Of a stretch of 30,596 nt of DNA, positions 7,742 through 18,060 are shown one piece after another. Position numbers and translations under genes: made by a program. The stretch is from contig JBBSTY010000028.1 of the NCBI GenBank assembly GCA_038235385.1, forward strand, positions 1 through 30,596. Reading direction: 5' to 3'. The stretch's first letter is position 1. Each line of letters begins with the position of its first letter. Under the pieces are notes generated by a model that was not told the origin of the DNA, made no database searches, and was given only the letters and a program-made list of their open reading frames with translations. The DNA comes from JBBSTY01 sp038235385 (GTDB lineage Bacteria; Actinomycetota; Acidimicrobiia; Acidimicrobiales; Acidimicrobilacustridaceae).

Positions 7742-9400
7742 ATGTCCCCCCGCCCTCGCACCCGGACCATCGTGTCCGTGGCCGTCGTCGTCGTGCTGAT
7801 CGCATCCTTCCTGGGCGCCTGGGCGGTCGACTCGTCCCGGCAGTCCGGCCTCACCGCCCGCGGCCTCACCCTGGCGGGCCGGTCCATCTCCGGGCTCACC
7901 GAGCCGCAGCTCCGGACCGCGGTCGCCGACCTCGCGTCGAGCTACGAGGACGCGTGGGTCGTCATCGACTCACCGGCGGGAACCGTCGACCAGACCGCGG
8001 CCGGCGTCGGGCTCCGGCTCGACCAGGAGGCGGTCGTCCGCTCGGCGATGCAGACCGACGAGCAGACCAACGCGATCGTTCGCCCGTTCGCCTGGGTGCG
8101 ATCGCTCGTCGCCTCCGGAGCGGTCCCGCTGACGTTCGTCGTCGACCCGTCCGAGCTCGCGACCGCCACCGGCGAGCTCGCAGCCGCCAACCGGGTCGAG
8201 GTCACCGAGCCCGCCATCGCCGCATCGGCCGACGCCATCACGATCGTCGACGGCATCGATGGCCAGGCGATCGACACCGATGCCTTGGCCGGCTCGCTCG
8301 TCGATGCGGCCGAGCAGGGCGGCACGCCCATCCGCGTCGAAGCCCTCCCCGCTCCGGTGGCACCCCGGTTCACCACCGCGGACGCCCGAGCGGTCGCCGA
8401 CCGAGCGACGGCCGTGAGCTCGGCCCCGCTCGTCCTCGAAACCGCCGGCACCAGTGCGACGGTGGTGTCGTCCACGCTGCGCACCTGGCTGACCTCGACC
8501 GTCGGTCCGACCGGGCTGGCGCTCGGCGCCGACGAGGACAAGATCGCGGCAGACCTCCCTGCGCTCGTCGGCGACATCGGCGTCGCGCCGGTCCCGGCGT
8601 CGTTCACCGTCGTGCCCGACGGCGAGAACCCCTTCGGTCGGGTGCAGATCGTCGACGGTCAGCTCGGACTCGAGTGCTGCGCCCCCGATTCGGCCTCCCG
8701 GGTTGCCACCGCGCTCCTCGCCGGCGAGGCCACCACCCAGCTCGATCTCTGGCCGGTCGGCCCTGCGCACGACAAGGTCTGGGCGGAGGGTCTCGGCATC
8801 GTCGAACCCATCGGCTCGTTCACCACCAACCACCCCCCCGGCGAACCCCGCGTCATCAACATCCATCGCATCGCCGACATCGTTCGGGGGATGGTCATCG
8901 AGCCGGGCGAGGTGTTCTCCCTGAACGAGCGCGTGGGCCAACGGACCGCCGAGAAGGGCTTCGTCGAGGCCGGGGTGATCTACGACGACCAGCACACCAC
9001 CGACATCGGCGGGGGCGTGTCGCAGTTCGCCACCACCACCTTCAACGCCGCGTTCTTCTCGGGCCTCGAGTTCGACGAGTACCAGAGCCACACCGAGATC
9101 TTCAGCCGCTACCCCACCGGTCGCGAGGCCACCGTCTCCTGGCCGAGCCCCGACCTCAAGATCCGCAACACGACGCCGTACGGGATCCTCGTCTGGACGA
9201 GCTACACCGACACCAGCGTGACCGTCACCATGTACTCGACCCCTTGGGTGTCCGGCGCTCAGACCGGTCAGACGTCCGAGCCCAAGGGGCCGTGCACCCG
9301 CTACTCCACCGAACGCACGCGCACGTGGGTCGACGGCCACAGCGAGATCGACCACGTCTACGGCGTGTACGCACCCGGCCCGGGCATCCGCTGCGGCTGA
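7742..9400 (+). CDS. VanW-family membrane-anchored envelope protein
   Basis: 552 residues. A short basic N-terminus (MSPRPRTR) is followed by one hydrophobic helix (about res. 9-25) that anchors the protein, with the rest outside the membrane. Residues 30-350 hold repeated PG_binding_4/YoaR-like segments (LRTAVADLA...VVIDSPAGTVDQTAAGVGLRLD, and a second copy around TLRTWLTSTV...). The VanW core follows at about 360-500, with IVRGMVIEPGEVFSLNERVG, DIGGGVSQFATTTFNAAFF and YPTGREATVSWPSPDLKIRNTTPYGI. VanW proteins accompany some vancomycin-resistance clusters but are widespread in Gram-positive bacteria, with a presumed but unproven role at the cell wall. The frame is open upstream, but the signal anchor fixes the start at 7742. 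No good ribosome site is seen. It diverges from the SDR operon. Confidence 0.88.
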   Translation: MSPRPRTRTIVSVAVVVVLIASFLGAWAVDSSRQSGLTARGLTLAGRSISGLTEPQLRTAVADLASSYEDAWVVIDSPAGTVDQTAAGVGLRLDQEAVVRSAMQTDEQTNAIVRPFAWVRSLVASGAVPLTFVVDPSELATATGELAAANRVEVTEPAIAASADAITIVDGIDGQAIDTDALAGSLVDAAEQGGTPIRVEALPAPVAPRFTTADARAVADRATAVSSAPLVLETAGTSATVVSSTLRTWLTSTVGPTGLALGADEDKIAADLPALVGDIGVAPVPASFTVVPDGENPFGRVQIVDGQLGLECCAPDSASRVATALLAGEATTQLDLWPVGPAHDKVWAEGLGIVEPIGSFTTNHPPGEPRVINIHRIADIVRGMVIEPGEVFSLNERVGQRTAEKGFVEAGVIYDDQHTTDIGGGVSQFATTTFNAAFFSGLEFDEYQSHTEIFSRYPTGREATVSWPSPDLKIRNTTPYGILVWTSYTDTSVTVTMYSTPWVSGAQTGQTSEPKGPCTRYSTERTRTWVDGHSEIDHVYGVYAPGPGIRCG

Positions 9401-9532
9401 CGCCGCTCCCCCTTCGCTCTGCGCCGGACCGGATCGGTTGCCGTCGAGCCCCGGAGCAGCGAGGCTGACGCAGTAGGACCGACGGGACCCGGTGCACCGC
9501 ATGAGGTGGACCGACGAGGGGGAGCGAGCTCC

Positions 9533-10957
9533 ATGACCGATCTGCGTGCAGTGGGCGAGGCCGAGTTCGATGACCGGATGAGTGACTCCGATGCCCTCAT
9601 GTGGAACATCGAGAAGGATCCGCTCCTGCGCAGCACCATCACGATGGTGATGACGCTCGATCGGGCACCGGACCGCGAGCGGTTCACCCGGCGCATGGAC
9701 CGGACCAGCCGCGTCGTGCCCCGGCTCCGCCAGCGAGTGCTGCACCACCCGCTCTCGATCGCTCCCCCGCGCTGGGAGGTCGACCCCAACTTCGATCTGC
9801 ACTACCACCTGCGCTGGATGCGGGCGGCCGGCGACGGCAGCCTCCGCGAGGTGTTCGACATCGCCGAACCGATCGCCATGCAAGGGTTCGACCGCGCCCG
9901 CCCGCTCTGGGAGTTCACCGTCGTCGAGGGCCTCACCGACGGCGGGGCCGCGCTCATCGTCAAGGTGCACCACTCGGTCACCGACGGCGTCGGCGGGATC
10001 AAGCTGCAGATGGAGATGCTCGACGCCGAACGTCATCCGTCGCCGGCGCCCGAGGACCTCGACCTGCCCGACGCACCGGAGCCACCGACGCTCTCGGAAG
10101 GCCAGCGGTGGATCGATGCCGCCACCTACGAGGTCTCGCGGCAGATGGGCACCGCCCGACAGTCCGCGGGTTCGGCGCTGACGGGTCTGCGGCGCATGAC
10201 CGTCGACCCGGTCGGCCTCGGAACCGACGTGCTGCGAACGGCCTCCTCGGTGACCAACCTGTTGAAACCGGCGTCCGCGCCGCTCAGCCCGTTGATGGTC
10301 GGTCGATCGTTGAGCGTGCACTTCGACACGATCCGCGTCCCGCTCGGCGCGCTGAAGGCGTCGTCCAAGGTCGTCAGCGGCCGACTCAACGACGCCTTCG
10401 TCGCCGGCGTCACCGGCGGGTTCCGCCGGTACCACATCGCCCACGGGCTCGAGGACGTCACCTCGTTGCGGATGGCGATGCCGGTGAACATCCGCACCGA
10501 GGCCACCGAGGACGTCGTGGGGAACCACTTCGTCCCCGCTCGGTTCCTCGTCCCGATCGGCCTCGACGATCCCATCGCCCGGATGACCGCCATCCGCGAG
10601 CTGGTGGCCCAGCAGCGCGCCGAGCCGGCGCTGGCGCTGAGCGAGCCGCTCGCCGGCATCCTGAACCGGTTGCCCACCTCAGCGGTGACGGGGATCTTCG
10701 GCTCGATGCTCAAGGGGGTGGACTTCATCACCAGCAACGTGCCGGGCATCCCGGTTCCGGCCTACCTCGCGGGCGCCCGCATGGAATCCCAGATCGCCCT
10801 CGGACCGATGAGCGGATCCGCCGCCACGGTCGTGCTGGTGAGCTACCTCGATGACCTCAACATCGGGATCAACACCGATCCCGCCGCCATCGCCGATCCC
10901 GACGTCCTGGTCGACGCGATCCGCGACAGCTTCGACGAGGTCCTCAAGCTGTCCTGA
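9533..10957 (+). CDS. Wax ester synthase / diacylglycerol acyltransferase (WS/DGAT family)
   Basis: 474 residues, standard for the family. The active-site motif HHSVTDG is at res. 146-152 (His146, His147, Asp151); it is preceded by PLWEFTVVEGL and followed by NDAFVAGVTGGFRRY and the C-terminal SNVPGIPVPAYLAGA. These enzymes move an acyl group from acyl-CoA to a diacylglycerol or fatty alcohol, making storage triacylglycerol or wax esters at the inner face of the membrane. The start at 9533 is chosen because an AGGGGGAG ribosome site lies eight bases before it; an upstream GTG at 9506 in frame has none. It follows the VanW gene after 132 bases with its own leader. The family is certain; the acceptor is not. 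Confidence 0.93.
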   Translation: MTDLRAVGEAEFDDRMSDSDALMWNIEKDPLLRSTITMVMTLDRAPDRERFTRRMDRTSRVVPRLRQRVLHHPLSIAPPRWEVDPNFDLHYHLRWMRAAGDGSLREVFDIAEPIAMQGFDRARPLWEFTVVEGLTDGGAALIVKVHHSVTDGVGGIKLQMEMLDAERHPSPAPEDLDLPDAPEPPTLSEGQRWIDAATYEVSRQMGTARQSAGSALTGLRRMTVDPVGLGTDVLRTASSVTNLLKPASAPLSPLMVGRSLSVHFDTIRVPLGALKASSKVVSGRLNDAFVAGVTGGFRRYHIAHGLEDVTSLRMAMPVNIRTEATEDVVGNHFVPARFLVPIGLDDPIARMTAIRELVAQQRAEPALALSEPLAGILNRLPTSAVTGIFGSMLKGVDFITSNVPGIPVPAYLAGARMESQIALGPMSGSAATVVLVSYLDDLNIGINTDPAAIADPDVLVDAIRDSFDEVLKLS

Positions 10958-11017
10958 GCGTCCGACCACGATCCCCGACGAGTGCCCGGTGGGCGCGGCC
11001 CGACGCCGACGAGGCGG

Positions 11018-11485
11018 TCAGGCGTCGACGGGTGGGCCGTCGGGACCCCAGTCGTACCCGAGCTCGGTGAGCCACGGGATCGGCTCCTTGAGCCGGAAGC
11101 TCGCCGTGGCGTCGCCATCGGCCGTCGTGAAGGTGACGATGATGGTGGCCTTCTGCACCGCCTCGGGGTCGGCCGCCGAGGAATCGACCGCCGTGATGGC
11201 GGACCGGGGCACGCTCCACTGGTTCAAGCCCGACCAGGTCACCGCGAGGAGCTCCTCGGTGTTGACCGCGAGGACGCTCATGCCGCGAACCCCGCCGGCC
11301 TCCTCGGGCTCGGTGCCCATCGCCGTGGCCCGCAGGTCGACGACGAGCCGCTCGTTCGCACCGAAGCGCTCCTTCATGACCGCGACGGCGGCCTCCTCGC
11401 GCTTCTTGAGCATCGGGTTGAACGCAATCAACGCGATCACCCCCAGCACCACCAGAACGACGAGCACGATCACCAGCACGGTCAT
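11018..11485 (-). CDS. Membrane-anchored small protein with a possible PH-like domain
   Basis: 155 residues. The N-terminus is one long hydrophobic helix (res. 2-23, V/L/I-rich), then a charged segment LKKREEAA, then a soluble domain with short alternating hydrophobic strands (LLAVTWSGLNQWSVPRSAITAVDSS, TIIVTFTTADGDATASFRL). That pattern resembles bacterial PH-like domains, which read 'laVT...l......vpr..I..v', but this is only a resemblance. With a short N-terminus before the helix, the bulk could lie on either side of the membrane. TAGCGT on the minus strand ends eight bases before the ATG, so the transcript may be nearly leaderless. It follows the carotenoid oxygenase by 51 bases. Function unknown. 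Confidence 0.75.
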   Translation of the reverse strand: MTVLVIVLVVLVVLGVIALIAFNPMLKKREEAAVAVMKERFGANERLVVDLRATAMGTEPEEAGGVRGMSVLAVNTEELLAVTWSGLNQWSVPRSAITAVDSSAADPEAVQKATIIVTFTTADGDATASFRLKEPIPWLTELGYDWGPDGPPVDA

Positions 11486-11536
11486 GGGACCGCACGCTAC
11501 AGGAGCGCGCCAGACGGGACGGGAACCACGGCTCGC

Positions 11537-12916
11537 TCAGGCCGTCACCGTTGCGTCGGGCATCCAGTTGCCGTGGAAGCCCTGCGGGACGCGAGCACGG
11601 AGGTGGACCGACGCGACCGGGGGAGCCGTGAAGTCCTGGGCGTCGAGGATCTGGAGGTCGCTCGTGCCCCGCGCCGGATCGAACACGTACCCGAGCAGCC
11701 ACCCATCGTCCTCGGCGGCGTCGGGTGTGCGGGGCACGAACACGAACTCGCTGCCGATCCCGCCGCCGGCGAACTCGTGCTCGATCGTCGAACCCGCCAC
11801 CAGGTCGTGCTTGAGCAGGGTCGTGCGGGCATCGCCGCCGAGACCACCGAGGCCTTCCTGGCTCGAGTTGGCGAGTGTGTACCCGAAGCGGTGCTTGCGC
11901 CCGGCGACGCGCTCATCGGCTCGCGGGAACTCCTGACCCCGACCGTCGACCGCGTCCCGGACCATGGTCCCGTGGGCGAGATCGATGGTCCACCGCTGCA
12001 GGGTGGGTCGACCTTGGCTCGGGTCGCCGCGCTCGTCGTCGAACGCACGCGGGTGCACGACGAGGTCCATCACCACGAGGTCGCCGTCGTCGTAGGCGTT
12101 GAGCGGGTGGTACACGTAGCACGGCTCGACGTCGATCCAGACCGTGTCGGCGGCGGCGCCCGAGCGGGGCATGACCCCGATGCGCGCCCGGTACTCCGGG
12201 TCCCACCGGAACGGGAGCCTCACCCCGGCCATCGCCAGGTCCAACGAGAACACCACGGGAAGGTCGAAGAACACCACGCGCGATGCGGTGAAGCCCATGT
12301 CGTGGACCATGACCGGGCCACCCATGTCGATCTCCTCCGTGCGGGTGACCCGTCCCGCGGCGTCGATGACGTGGTAGCGCAGGAACGGCGCCTCGAACCC
12401 GTAGGAGACGACGTGCAGGTCGTTGGTCTCGGGATCGAACTTCGGGTGTGCGTTCGTGCCGCCGGGAAGGGGTCCGCCGAAGTTGCAGGTGCGGACGGTC
12501 TCGAGGCCGGGCCCGATCTGGTAGGGCAGCGAGCCCTCCGTGACCGCGAAGACCCGACCAGCGTGGTGGAACACGTTGGTGTTGCCGCTGCCGGGGTACC
12601 AGCCACCCTCGTCGCGAGGCACATCCGCGTCACCGAGGTGCTGGGCCACCTCGGGCGAGCGCACCCACCGGTTGCGGTACCAGGTCGCCGTGCCGTCGCG
12701 GAGGTCGACGCCGTGGATCATGCCGTCGCCCGAGAACCAGTGGTAGGAACCGGGGTCGGCTGCGAGCGGGTTGGGGCCGGTGCGCAGGTACCGGCCGGTC
12801 AGCTCGATCGGCACCGAGCCGGTGACCTCGAGGTCGGTGTGGGTGATCTCGGTCTGCACCGGCGCGAAGTTGCCGTCCAGGTAGATGTTGTCGGTCGCCG
12901 GATTCGTCGTGGTCAT
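11537..12916 (-). CDS. Carotenoid cleavage oxygenase (RPE65/CCO family)
   Basis: 459 residues. The four iron-binding histidines of the seven-bladed propeller family can be placed at His157 (NAHPKFD), His205 (VHDMGFT), His270 (YHPLNAY) and His448 (GFHGNW). Other hallmarks are GRYLRTGPNP near the N-terminus and WFSGDGMIHGV (res. 60-70). The enzyme splits a conjugated double bond of a carotenoid, apocarotenoid or stilbene with O2 and Fe(II). The substrate cannot be deduced. A clear AGGGGGA ribosome site precedes the ATG at 12916, and TACCCT on the minus strand (12964-12959) is a possible -10 giving a leader of roughly 36 bases. It stands 138 bases after ppgK and is probably a separate transcription unit. 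No carotenoid synthesis or rhodopsin gene is in the window. Confidence 0.92.
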   Translation of the reverse strand: MTTTNPATDNIYLDGNFAPVQTEITHTDLEVTGSVPIELTGRYLRTGPNPLAADPGSYHWFSGDGMIHGVDLRDGTATWYRNRWVRSPEVAQHLGDADVPRDEGGWYPGSGNTNVFHHAGRVFAVTEGSLPYQIGPGLETVRTCNFGGPLPGGTNAHPKFDPETNDLHVVSYGFEAPFLRYHVIDAAGRVTRTEEIDMGGPVMVHDMGFTASRVVFFDLPVVFSLDLAMAGVRLPFRWDPEYRARIGVMPRSGAAADTVWIDVEPCYVYHPLNAYDDGDLVVMDLVVHPRAFDDERGDPSQGRPTLQRWTIDLAHGTMVRDAVDGRGQEFPRADERVAGRKHRFGYTLANSSQEGLGGLGGDARTTLLKHDLVAGSTIEHEFAGGGIGSEFVFVPRTPDAAEDDGWLLGYVFDPARGTSDLQILDAQDFTAPPVASVHLRARVPQGFHGNWMPDATVTA

Positions 12917-13054
12917 GGTCGATCCCCCTGACTCGGTGTCCCTGCGGACAGCACGTCAAGGGTACGCCCGGACGCGGCCAGGTGCTCGAAGATGCACGAA
13001 CCCCGACCAGCGAGCGAACCGCTGGGCCTCGGCCGCTCGGACGGTCGCGACTGG

Positions 13055-13804
13055 TCAACCCGCCTTGTGGACCTGGTGGGCGTAGAGCGCCGCACCCACG
13101 ATCCCGGCCTTGTTGCGCAGCCGCGCCGGCACCACCTCGGTACGGCAGCGGATCAGTGGCATCCAGGCGTCGGGATGCTTGCTCACCCCACCACCGAGGA
13201 CGAACAGATCGGGCCACACGAGGTTCTCGAGGAGCTGGAAGTACTCGCTCAGCCGGCCGGCCCACGCCTCCCAGCTGAGATCGTCGCGCTCCCGCACGGA
13301 ATCGGCCGCGTAGTGCTCGGCGTCCTTCCCGTCGAGCGGCAGGTGCCCCAGCTCCATGTTGGGCACGAGGACCCCACGGTTGAGGAGCGCACAGCCGATG
13401 CCGGTGCCGAGGGTGAGCAGCACGACCAGACCGTCGGCGTGCTTGGCCGCGCCGAACGCCTGCTCGGCGACACCGGCGGCGTCGGCGTCGTTCATGACGG
13501 TCACGTGGAGACCGCCGGTTGCCTCGCTCAGCAGCGCGGCGACGTCGACGCCGATCCACGCCGGGTCCAGGTTGGCCGCCGAGTGGCAGGTGCCGTGCAT
13601 GATCACGCCGGGGAACGTGCAGCCGACGCGACCGTCCCAGTCGAAGTGCGCGGCGATCTTGGACACCACCTCGGCGACCGCGTCGGGGGTCGCCGGATGC
13701 GGCGTGAGGATCCGGATCCGGTCGGTGACGAACACCCCCTTCTTGGTGTCGACGACCGCACCCTTGATCCCGGTGCCTCCGATGTCGATCCCCAGGTACT
13801 TCAT
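13055..13804 (-). CDS. ppgK: Polyphosphate glucokinase (ROK family)
   Basis: 249 residues, the usual actinobacterial length. The phosphate-binding DIGGTGIKGAVVD (res. 7-19), the catalytic NDAD (105-108), LGTGIGCALL (132-141), VPNMELGHL (148-156) and LGGGVSK fit actinobacterial polyphosphate/ATP glucokinase very closely, including TFPGV and AANLDPAWIG. It phosphorylates glucose with inorganic polyphosphate (or ATP) to glucose-6-phosphate. The start at 13804 follows an AGAGGGA ribosome site; the frame extends to 13855 but without support. It lies 129 bases downstream of pgi on the same strand, so its product feeds directly into pgi and into 6-phosphogluconate metabolism. Cytosolic. Very confident in the family, and fairly so in polyphosphate use. 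Confidence 0.92.
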   Translation of the reverse strand: MKYLGIDIGGTGIKGAVVDTKKGVFVTDRIRILTPHPATPDAVAEVVSKIAAHFDWDGRVGCTFPGVIMHGTCHSAANLDPAWIGVDVAALLSEATGGLHVTVMNDADAAGVAEQAFGAAKHADGLVVLLTLGTGIGCALLNRGVLVPNMELGHLPLDGKDAEHYAADSVRERDDLSWEAWAGRLSEYFQLLENLVWPDLFVLGGGVSKHPDAWMPLIRCRTEVVPARLRNKAGIVGAALYAHQVHKAG

Positions 13805-13933
13805 GTGATCCCTCTGCTGGTGCGTCGCCGGACAACCGCTGCCCGAGTCTCCCACGTCACGCTGCGAGCGGGTGCTCGCCCACCGACCTCGGATCGGCCT
13901 CCGGACGACGGCGCAGGTCCGGATCGCCGGTGC

Positions 13934-15595
<1,662 letters not shown>

Positions 15596-15638
15596 CGTTG
15601 GCTGCTCCTGGTTGGTCGGCAGGCTCGTCGTGGTCGGA

Positions 15639-16715
15639 TCAGCCCGCGCCGTCGGCCGGCGACGGATCGGGTCCGCCGACGGAACCGGACGATCGGATGG
15701 CCGGAGGGTCGGCGGCAGGGACGTTGATGGCGAAGGTGGCGCTGAACTGATCTCCCGGCTCCACCCAGCGGTGGTCACCGCTGACCAGCGCGTTGACGGG
15801 CGCGGTCATGGGTTCGAACGCGGCGAACGCCGACCCACGGGGCGCGTACACCTGCGCGTACGAGTACCCGTCGCCGACCTCGACCCGCACCGAGGGCGGC
15901 GGATGACCGTCCGGATCGTCTCGTGGCTGGACGGCACGGAGCACGAACGATCGGTCGGTCGACGTGGCCGGGATCTCGAACGCATCGTCGAGCGTGTTCT
16001 CCATCGAGCCGTCGCCGAGCGGCACGGTGCGCGGCGGCGACGCCCGTCGGTTCCCGGTGGGGAGCATGCGTGCGTCGAGCTCCATCGCCTCCAGCTCCGG
16101 GAGCTCGACCACGAGATCAGCGCGTGACGTTCCCGGGACGGTCACATAGGGGTGCCAGCCGAATGAGACCGGGACGGCGACGGCACCGGTGGCGTGGATG
16201 GTGGTGGTCACACGCAGCCCCAGGTCGCTCAGCTCGGCGAAGACCACGAGGTCGTGGGGGAACGGGAACGACGCCAGCCGCGCCGGGTCGTCCCCGAAGA
16301 CGTACCGGCACTGGACCAGCGCCCGCGAGGCGTCGGCGAGGTGCGCCTCCACGCGCCAGGCGCTCGCCGCGGTCATCGTGCCGTGGATCGGCAAACCATC
16401 GAGCAGGTGGACCGGCGGGGCAGGATCGATGTCGACCCACGAACCACGAGCCGAGTAGGTCAGCCGGCCGAGACGGTTGGCCCACGGGTGCAGGAGCGGG
16501 ATGCCGGTCGTGTGGCCGGCGCGGTACGCGTCGACACCGCCATGGAGGCTGAGGTACTCGAGTCCGTCGCAGGTGAGCGATGCACCGAGCATGCCGAGCT
16601 CGGGAAGGAACGTCGCCGAGTACGGCCCGGCGCGCAGCACGATGGCGTCGACACCCTCGAACGACCCCTCCATGGAGGCCGGCGACACGGCCCGGTCGGT
16701 CGGGTCGGAGGTCAT
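15639..16715 (-). CDS. Aldose 1-epimerase family protein
   Basis: 358 residues. The galactose-mutarotase fold shows in NRLGRL (Asn80-Arg81), LPIHGTM (His111), SFGWHPYV (His188) and, late in the protein, FAAFEPMTAPVNAL, whose glutamate is in the place of the catalytic base. These correspond to the sugar-binding Arg, the two histidines and the Glu of GalM. It should interconvert alpha and beta anomers of a hexose, or of a hexose-6-phosphate as in the YeaD-like branch. The context between gnd and pgi, with ppgK downstream, suits either glucose or glucose-6-phosphate. The ATG at 16715 has AGGGG about ten bases upstream and begins 19 bases after the gnd stop. The last 20 residues are a Gly/Ser/Pro-rich tail. 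Confidence 0.85.
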   Translation of the reverse strand: MTSDPTDRAVSPASMEGSFEGVDAIVLRAGPYSATFLPELGMLGASLTCDGLEYLSLHGGVDAYRAGHTTGIPLLHPWANRLGRLTYSARGSWVDIDPAPPVHLLDGLPIHGTMTAASAWRVEAHLADASRALVQCRYVFGDDPARLASFPFPHDLVVFAELSDLGLRVTTTIHATGAVAVPVSFGWHPYVTVPGTSRADLVVELPELEAMELDARMLPTGNRRASPPRTVPLGDGSMENTLDDAFEIPATSTDRSFVLRAVQPRDDPDGHPPPSVRVEVGDGYSYAQVYAPRGSAFAAFEPMTAPVNALVSGDHRWVEPGDQFSATFAINVPAADPPAIRSSGSVGGPDPSPADGAG

Positions 16716-16734
16716 CGCGTGCGCACCCCTGCGA

Positions 16735-17784
16735 TCACGCCGGGTTGGCGCCGTCGGCGGACGTCGCGGCTTTCTCGTCGTGACCCCCGAACTCCTTGCG
16801 CATGGCCGAGAGCACGCGGTCGGCGAAGTCCGCGTTGCCGCGGGAGCTGAAGCGCTCGATGAGCGCGCTCATGAGCACGGGCGCCGGCACCCCCTCGTCG
16901 ATGGCGGCGATGGCGGTCCAACGGCCTTCGCCCGAATCGGAGACCCGACCCTGGAAACCGGCGAGCCCGGGATCCGCGTGCAACGCCGTCGCCGTGAGGT
17001 CGAGCAGCCAGGACGAGATGACGCTGCCCCGACGCCAGACCTCGGCGACCTCGGCGGTGTCGATGTCGAAGCGGTAGTACGCCGGATCTCGCAACGGTGT
17101 GGTCTCCGCGTCGACGTCGTGGCCCTGCGCGCTGCCGATGTCGGCGCACTCGAGGATGTTCAGACCCTCGGCGTACGCGGCCATGATGCCGTACTCGATC
17201 CCGTTGTGGACCATCTTGACGAAGTGGCCGGCCCCGTTGGGTCCACAGTGCAGGTACCCCTGCTCGGACGGCGTCGGGTCGCCGTCGCGTCCCGGCGTCC
17301 GGTCGATCGAGCCGGTGCCCGGGGCGATGGACCGGAACAGCGGCTCGAGGTGGGTGACGATCTGCTCCTCGCCGCCGATCATCAGGCAGAAGCCGCGCTC
17401 GAGCCCGAACACGCCCCCGCTCGTCCCGACGTCGACGTAGTGGATCCCCTTCGGTTCGAGCGCACGCGCCCGGTCGATGTCGTCGCGGTAGTACGAGTTC
17501 CCGCCGTCGATGATGATGTCGCCGGGATCCATCAGGTCGGCGAGGCCCTCGACCGTCGATCCGGCGTAGGCGGCAGGCACCATGATCCACGCCGCCCGGG
17601 GAACCTCGAGCGCCGCGACGAGGTCCGCCAGCGAATCGACACCGGTGACCGCGTCGCTCTCCGCGGCGAGGCTTGCGGTCGTCGAGGCGTCGACATCGAA
17701 CACGACGCACGTGTGGCCGTCGTGGACGAGACGACGGACGAGGTTGGCGCCCATGCGCCCGAGTCCCACCATTGCCAGTTGCAT
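16735..17784 (-). CDS. gnd: 6-phosphogluconate dehydrogenase, decarboxylating (short GndA/GntZ-like type)
   Basis: 349 residues, the shorter form found in many actinobacteria rather than the 470-residue dimeric E. coli form. It has the nucleotide-binding GLGRMGANL (res. 7-15), IIDGGNSYYRDD (91-102), VGTSGGVFGLERGFCLMIGG (119-138) and GHFVKMVHNGIEYGIMAAYAEG (186-207), with the catalytic Lys190 and Asn194. It oxidises 6-phosphogluconate to ribulose-5-phosphate and CO2; the short type usually prefers NAD. An AGAGGG ribosome site sits nine bases before the ATG. It is the first gene of the sugar module (gnd, epimerase, pgi, then ppgK). The C-terminal 15 residues are a disordered-looking tail. Confidence 0.9.
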   Translation of the reverse strand: MQLAMVGLGRMGANLVRRLVHDGHTCVVFDVDASTTASLAAESDAVTGVDSLADLVAALEVPRAAWIMVPAAYAGSTVEGLADLMDPGDIIIDGGNSYYRDDIDRARALEPKGIHYVDVGTSGGVFGLERGFCLMIGGEEQIVTHLEPLFRSIAPGTGSIDRTPGRDGDPTPSEQGYLHCGPNGAGHFVKMVHNGIEYGIMAAYAEGLNILECADIGSAQGHDVDAETTPLRDPAYYRFDIDTAEVAEVWRRGSVISSWLLDLTATALHADPGLAGFQGRVSDSGEGRWTAIAAIDEGVPAPVLMSALIERFSSRGNADFADRVLSAMRKEFGGHDEKAATSADGANPA

Positions 17785-17804
17785 GAACCACGACCCTCTC
17801 GCCT

Positions 17805-17819
17805 GCCCGCGTGGCGGGC
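17805..17819. promoter_or_regulatory. Hairpin just upstream of the gnd ribosome-binding site
   Basis: GCCCGC, loop GTG, GCGGGC forms a perfect six-pair stem about 20 bases before the gnd start, directly before the AGAGGG site as read on the minus strand. If it lies in the leader it could affect translation. It may also be chance at this GC content. Confidence 0.3.
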
Positions 17820-18060
17820 GTCTTCCAACGGACCAGCATCATGGCGCGAACCACAGGGGTCGCGCGCCGCCGAGCGCTCCCCGGCCTCCACCAGCACCCG
17901 CGGAGCCGCGGCGTGAGCGCCGCCTGCACACGGGTGCGGGCCGCCGCCGGGCGTGTCCCGGCGGGCGCTACGGGCGGGGTGCTACAACATCGGAGACACC
18001 GGTGCGCGGCCGTCGCCGCGCCCTGCCCACGCACCCTTCCGCTGGTGTCACCGGTCGCCC

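Noticed and set aside
7970..10528. Open frame of 852 codons on the minus strand.
   Set aside because: Antisense to the VanW and WS/DGAT genes, with no family motifs; a GC-driven shadow.
10958..11017. Possible hairpin GCCC-GGT-GGGC between convergent genes.
   Set aside because: Only four pairs and overlapping alternatives; too weak to call a terminator.
10982..12931. Open frame of 649 codons on the plus strand.
   Set aside because: Opposite the carotenoid oxygenase, whose four histidine ligands prove the other strand is coding.
17953..18060. Upstream GTG start for the J-domain protein.
   Set aside because: It would add an Arg-rich leader with no conservation before a J-domain that normally begins near the N-terminus.
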